A stretch of DNA of 64,000 nucleotides from Nocardiopsis sp. TSRI0078. GTDB taxonomy: Bacteria; Actinomycetota; Actinomycetes; Streptosporangiales; Streptosporangiaceae. Positions 62,088 through 64,000 of this stretch are shown here, one piece after another. The position numbers were made by a program, and so were the translations under genes. The notes under the pieces are model-generated. The model saw nothing but the letters and a program-made list of their open reading frames with translations, did not search any database and was not told where the DNA came from. Location: the NCBI RefSeq assembly GCF_001905145.1, contig NZ_LWLB01000008.1:62001-126000 (forward strand). The letters are read 5' to 3'. Every line of letters starts with the position of its first letter. The first letter of the stretch is position 1.

Positions 62088-63151
62088 GACGTCACCTCCT
62101 GTAGCACCCGGTCCCAGTCGTCGAGGAACCTGGTGAGCCCGTAGCGGCGCAGGGCCGCCGCGCGTGCGGCCCTGCCTGTGCGGAGGGCGAGGTCGCGGTC
62201 CTCATGGAACGCGTGCAGTGCCTCCGCGAGTACTCGGGGGTCGGTCGAGACGGTGCCCGCCTCCGGTGGTACGGCCTCGTGCGCCTCGGTGGTTCCCAGG
62301 ACGGCGACGGGGAGGCCGAGCATCATGGCCTCGATGAGGGAGAGGCCGAGCGAGGTCCACCGCAGGGGGTGCGCGTAGGCGCGGCGGCGGGCGAGCTGGT
62401 CGTGCATGGCGCCCTGGGGCAGGTCCTCGTGGGCGCGCAGCCGCGAGGCCGGCAGCCCGAAGTGGTCGGGGACCCCGGCCACGCCCATGCCGAACAGGTC
62501 CAGGGGCACCCGCTCGGCGAGCGCGGGGAGCAGGTCGGTGCCGGTGAAGCGCCAGCGGCGCAGGGGCTCGTTGAGCACCACGCCCGCGCGGTCGATCTCG
62601 CCGGTGTAGCGGTACCCGGGGTCGGGCACGCCGTGCTCGACCACCCGGGTGGGGGCGCGCCCGCAGTCCCAGAACAGGTCGTTGAAGTGGGTGACGTGGA
62701 CGACGGGGATGTCGTCGCGGTCGGCCACGGGGTGGCGGGTGACCGGCACGTCGTCGCGGGGGGTGTTGTGCTCGACGTAGACAGCGGGCACGTCCCTGCC
62801 GAGGGTGCGGCCCAGGAGCCTCTCGGCCAGGGCGATCTCGTGCGGGCGCTGGAGGATGACCAGGTCGGGTTCGCTCCCGCGTATCTGCTCCCAGGGCGTG
62901 TCCACGGCGTTGCGGGGCCAGTCCCACGTCCGTGCGCGGCCCCGCCCGTCCGGCCCCCGGTCGGGGGTCACCGGCAGCAGGCAGGTGTGCCCGCCGTGGA
63001 CGAACGCGGTCGTCCACGATCCGTGGACGTGCCAGAGCAGGATCCGCAGGACGCGCCGGGGCGTCCGGGCCTCGCCCTGGGACATGTCGGCCGGAGCCGT
63101 CCCGACCTCGGCGGTCGGGGCCGGGCTCGGCGTCGGGTGGTGGACGGTCAT
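62084..63151 (-). CDS. Glycosyltransferase (GT-B), heptose operon
   Basis: 355 residues. 'RILLWHVHGSWTTAFVHGGH' start, 'DLVILQRPHEIALAERLLG', 'AVYVEHNTPRDDVP', 'VVHVTHFNDLFWDCG', and the donor motif 'TSLGLSLIEAMMLGLPVAVLG'. The first 33 residues are a Pro/Ala-rich leader. Homologous genes occur in the actinobacterial clusters that also carry gmhA and hldE. ATG 63151 overlaps the GT9 stop and follows 'gggggagcg'. Acceptor unknown. Confidence 0.85.
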   Translation of the reverse strand: MTVHHPTPSPAPTAEVGTAPADMSQGEARTPRRVLRILLWHVHGSWTTAFVHGGHTCLLPVTPDRGPDGRGRARTWDWPRNAVDTPWEQIRGSEPDLVILQRPHEIALAERLLGRTLGRDVPAVYVEHNTPRDDVPVTRHPVADRDDIPVVHVTHFNDLFWDCGRAPTRVVEHGVPDPGYRYTGEIDRAGVVLNEPLRRWRFTGTDLLPALAERVPLDLFGMGVAGVPDHFGLPASRLRAHEDLPQGAMHDQLARRRAYAHPLRWTSLGLSLIEAMMLGLPVAVLGTTEAHEAVPPEAGTVSTDPRVLAEALHAFHEDRDLALRTGRAARAAALRRYGLTRFLDDWDRVLQEVTS

Positions 63152-64000
63152 CGCTCCCCCAGGAGTTCGTCGACGGCGGTCAGGACGTCGTCGGAGGACA
63201 CGGAGTTCAGGCAGGGGTGCCCGGGCACGGGACAGGTCCGGGCCCGCGTGTCGGCGCAGGGAGCCCGCTGGTCGCCCAGGATCCGCACCGGTGTGCCGTA
63301 GGGGGCCCATGCGGAGGCGGGCACGACCGGGGAGAAGAGCGAGACCACGGGCGTGCCGACCGCTGCGGCCAGGTGCGCGGGGCCGGTGTTGCCCGAGACC
63401 AGGACGGCGGCGCGGTCGAGCAGGTCGGCCAGTTCGGCGACGGTGGTGCGCCCGGCCAGGTCCGTGCCGCCGCGCGCGGCGACCTTCCCGGCCAGGTCCG
63501 CCTCACCCGCCGAGCCGGTGACCAGGACCCGGTGTCCGCGCCCGGCGAGCGCGGCGACGGTCTCGGCGGCCAGCTCCGGCGGCAGCTCCCTGGAGGGCGC
63601 GTCCGCGCCGACGTGGACCACCGCGTACCCGTCCGGCCCGGTCAGCTCCCGGGTGTCGGGCAGCGGACGGCGTACGTCCAGGCGCCCGGTCTCGCCGGCC
63701 GCGGGCGGGTACCCGGCGGCCTCGGCCAGGGACAGCATCCGCTCGGCCTCGGGGATGCCGTGGGCCACGTGGTGGCGTACGTCGAGCAGGCTGCCCGGGT
63801 AGTCCTCGCTGACGGCGCAGATCCGCGCCACCCCGGCCATGCGCAGGATCAGGGCCAGCGGCAGGGCCGACTGGTGGAAGGAGGTCAGCAGAACGGCGGC
63901 GTCCGCGCCGACGCGGGACAGGCGCTCCACGAGGCCGGTGACCTCCTCGCGGTCCACCGGAGGCGGGTCGGCGGCGATCCAGGGGGCGCACCAGGTCATG
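63148..64000 (-). CDS. Glycosyltransferase family 9 (heptosyltransferase-like), N-terminus outside the window
   Basis: At least 283 residues to the window edge. 'VLLTSFHQSALPLALILRMAG', 'HVGADAPSRELPPEL', 'HRVLVTGSAGEADLAGKVAA', 'AAVLVSGNTGPAHLAAAVGTP' and 'VVSLFSPVVPASAWAPYG' are the C-terminal donor half of WaaF/WaaC-type enzymes. The Met at 63999 lies in what is usually the middle of the first domain ('..WCAPWIAADPPPVD'), so the start is upstream. It should transfer heptose made by GmhA/HldE. Stop overlaps the next gene by 4 bp. Confidence 0.9.
   Translation of the reverse strand, partial: MTWCAPWIAADPPPVDREEVTGLVERLSRVGADAAVLLTSFHQSALPLALILRMAGVARICAVSEDYPGSLLDVRHHVAHGIPEAERMLSLAEAAGYPPAAGETGRLDVRRPLPDTRELTGPDGYAVVHVGADAPSRELPPELAAETVAALAGRGHRVLVTGSAGEADLAGKVAARGGTDLAGRTTVAELADLLDRAAVLVSGNTGPAHLAAAVGTPVVSLFSPVVPASAWAPYGTPVRILGDQRAPCADTRARTCPVPGHPCLNSVSSDDVLTAVDELLGER

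Overview
The window is about 73% GC by eye, densely coded, and rich in GTG/TTG starts and 4-bp stop/start overlaps. It carries actinomycete-typical genes: a SARP-type regulator, a spore-associated-protein-A-like secreted protein, a MocR regulator, a TipA-like MerR regulator, and IdeR/DmdR-type iron boxes. I infer chromosomal DNA of a filamentous actinobacterium. A box resembling the Thermobifida CelR site before a GH16 glucanase would fit Nocardiopsaceae, but the genus is a guess. I see no tRNA, rRNA, CRISPR array, insertion sequence or phage genes.

Layout. 1-7.2 kb: mixed metabolism (acyl-CoA synthetase start, ketopantoate reductase family, SapA-like protein) and a frameshifted, truncated SARP/NB-ARC regulator; then a quinone oxidoreductase divergent from a one-cysteine HxlR regulator. 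7.3-20.2 kb: a metal and metalloid resistance island. It holds an ArsR/SmtB regulator with a P1B-4 (Co/Ni/Fe-type) ATPase, a universal stress protein, arsenate reductase, a second ArsR, the ACR3 arsenite pump, two ArsO-like flavin monooxygenases, an MFS transporter, a flavoprotein with a cysteine-rich tail, and an ArsR fused to an ArsN-type acetyltransferase. 20.3-25.3 kb: TrkH potassium transporter with KdpE and KdpD but no kdpFABC in the window.

25.4-34.3 kb: small membrane proteins, a TetR/glycosyltransferase pair, an ABC-2 exporter, a PPOX flavoprotein divergent from its MocR regulator, VanZ and VOC proteins. 34.8-42.7 kb: an iron/siderophore locus with three IdeR-like boxes. Two siderophore-interacting reductases share a 121-bp identical segment and flank an asymmetric half-ABC pair; a siderophore-binding lipoprotein follows. 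43-55 kb: GH16 glucanase, zinc alcohol dehydrogenase, a DUF4097-like lipoprotein, a YdeP/FdhF molybdoenzyme, AroQ, an acyl-CoA dehydrogenase, a TipA-like MerR pair, and two gene remnants. 55.1-64 kb: a glycan cluster on the minus strand with a tightly overlapping heptose operon (GT9, two GT-B enzymes, GmhA, HldE) plus an SDR, a UDP-sugar epimerase/decarboxylase and two GT2 enzymes.

How they work together. The arsenic genes could cover arsenate reduction, arsenite efflux and, through the ArsN fusion and flavoproteins, handling of organoarsenicals; the last part is inference. The iron locus fits import of ferric siderophore followed by reduction. The last cluster fits synthesis and transfer of a heptose-containing surface glycan.
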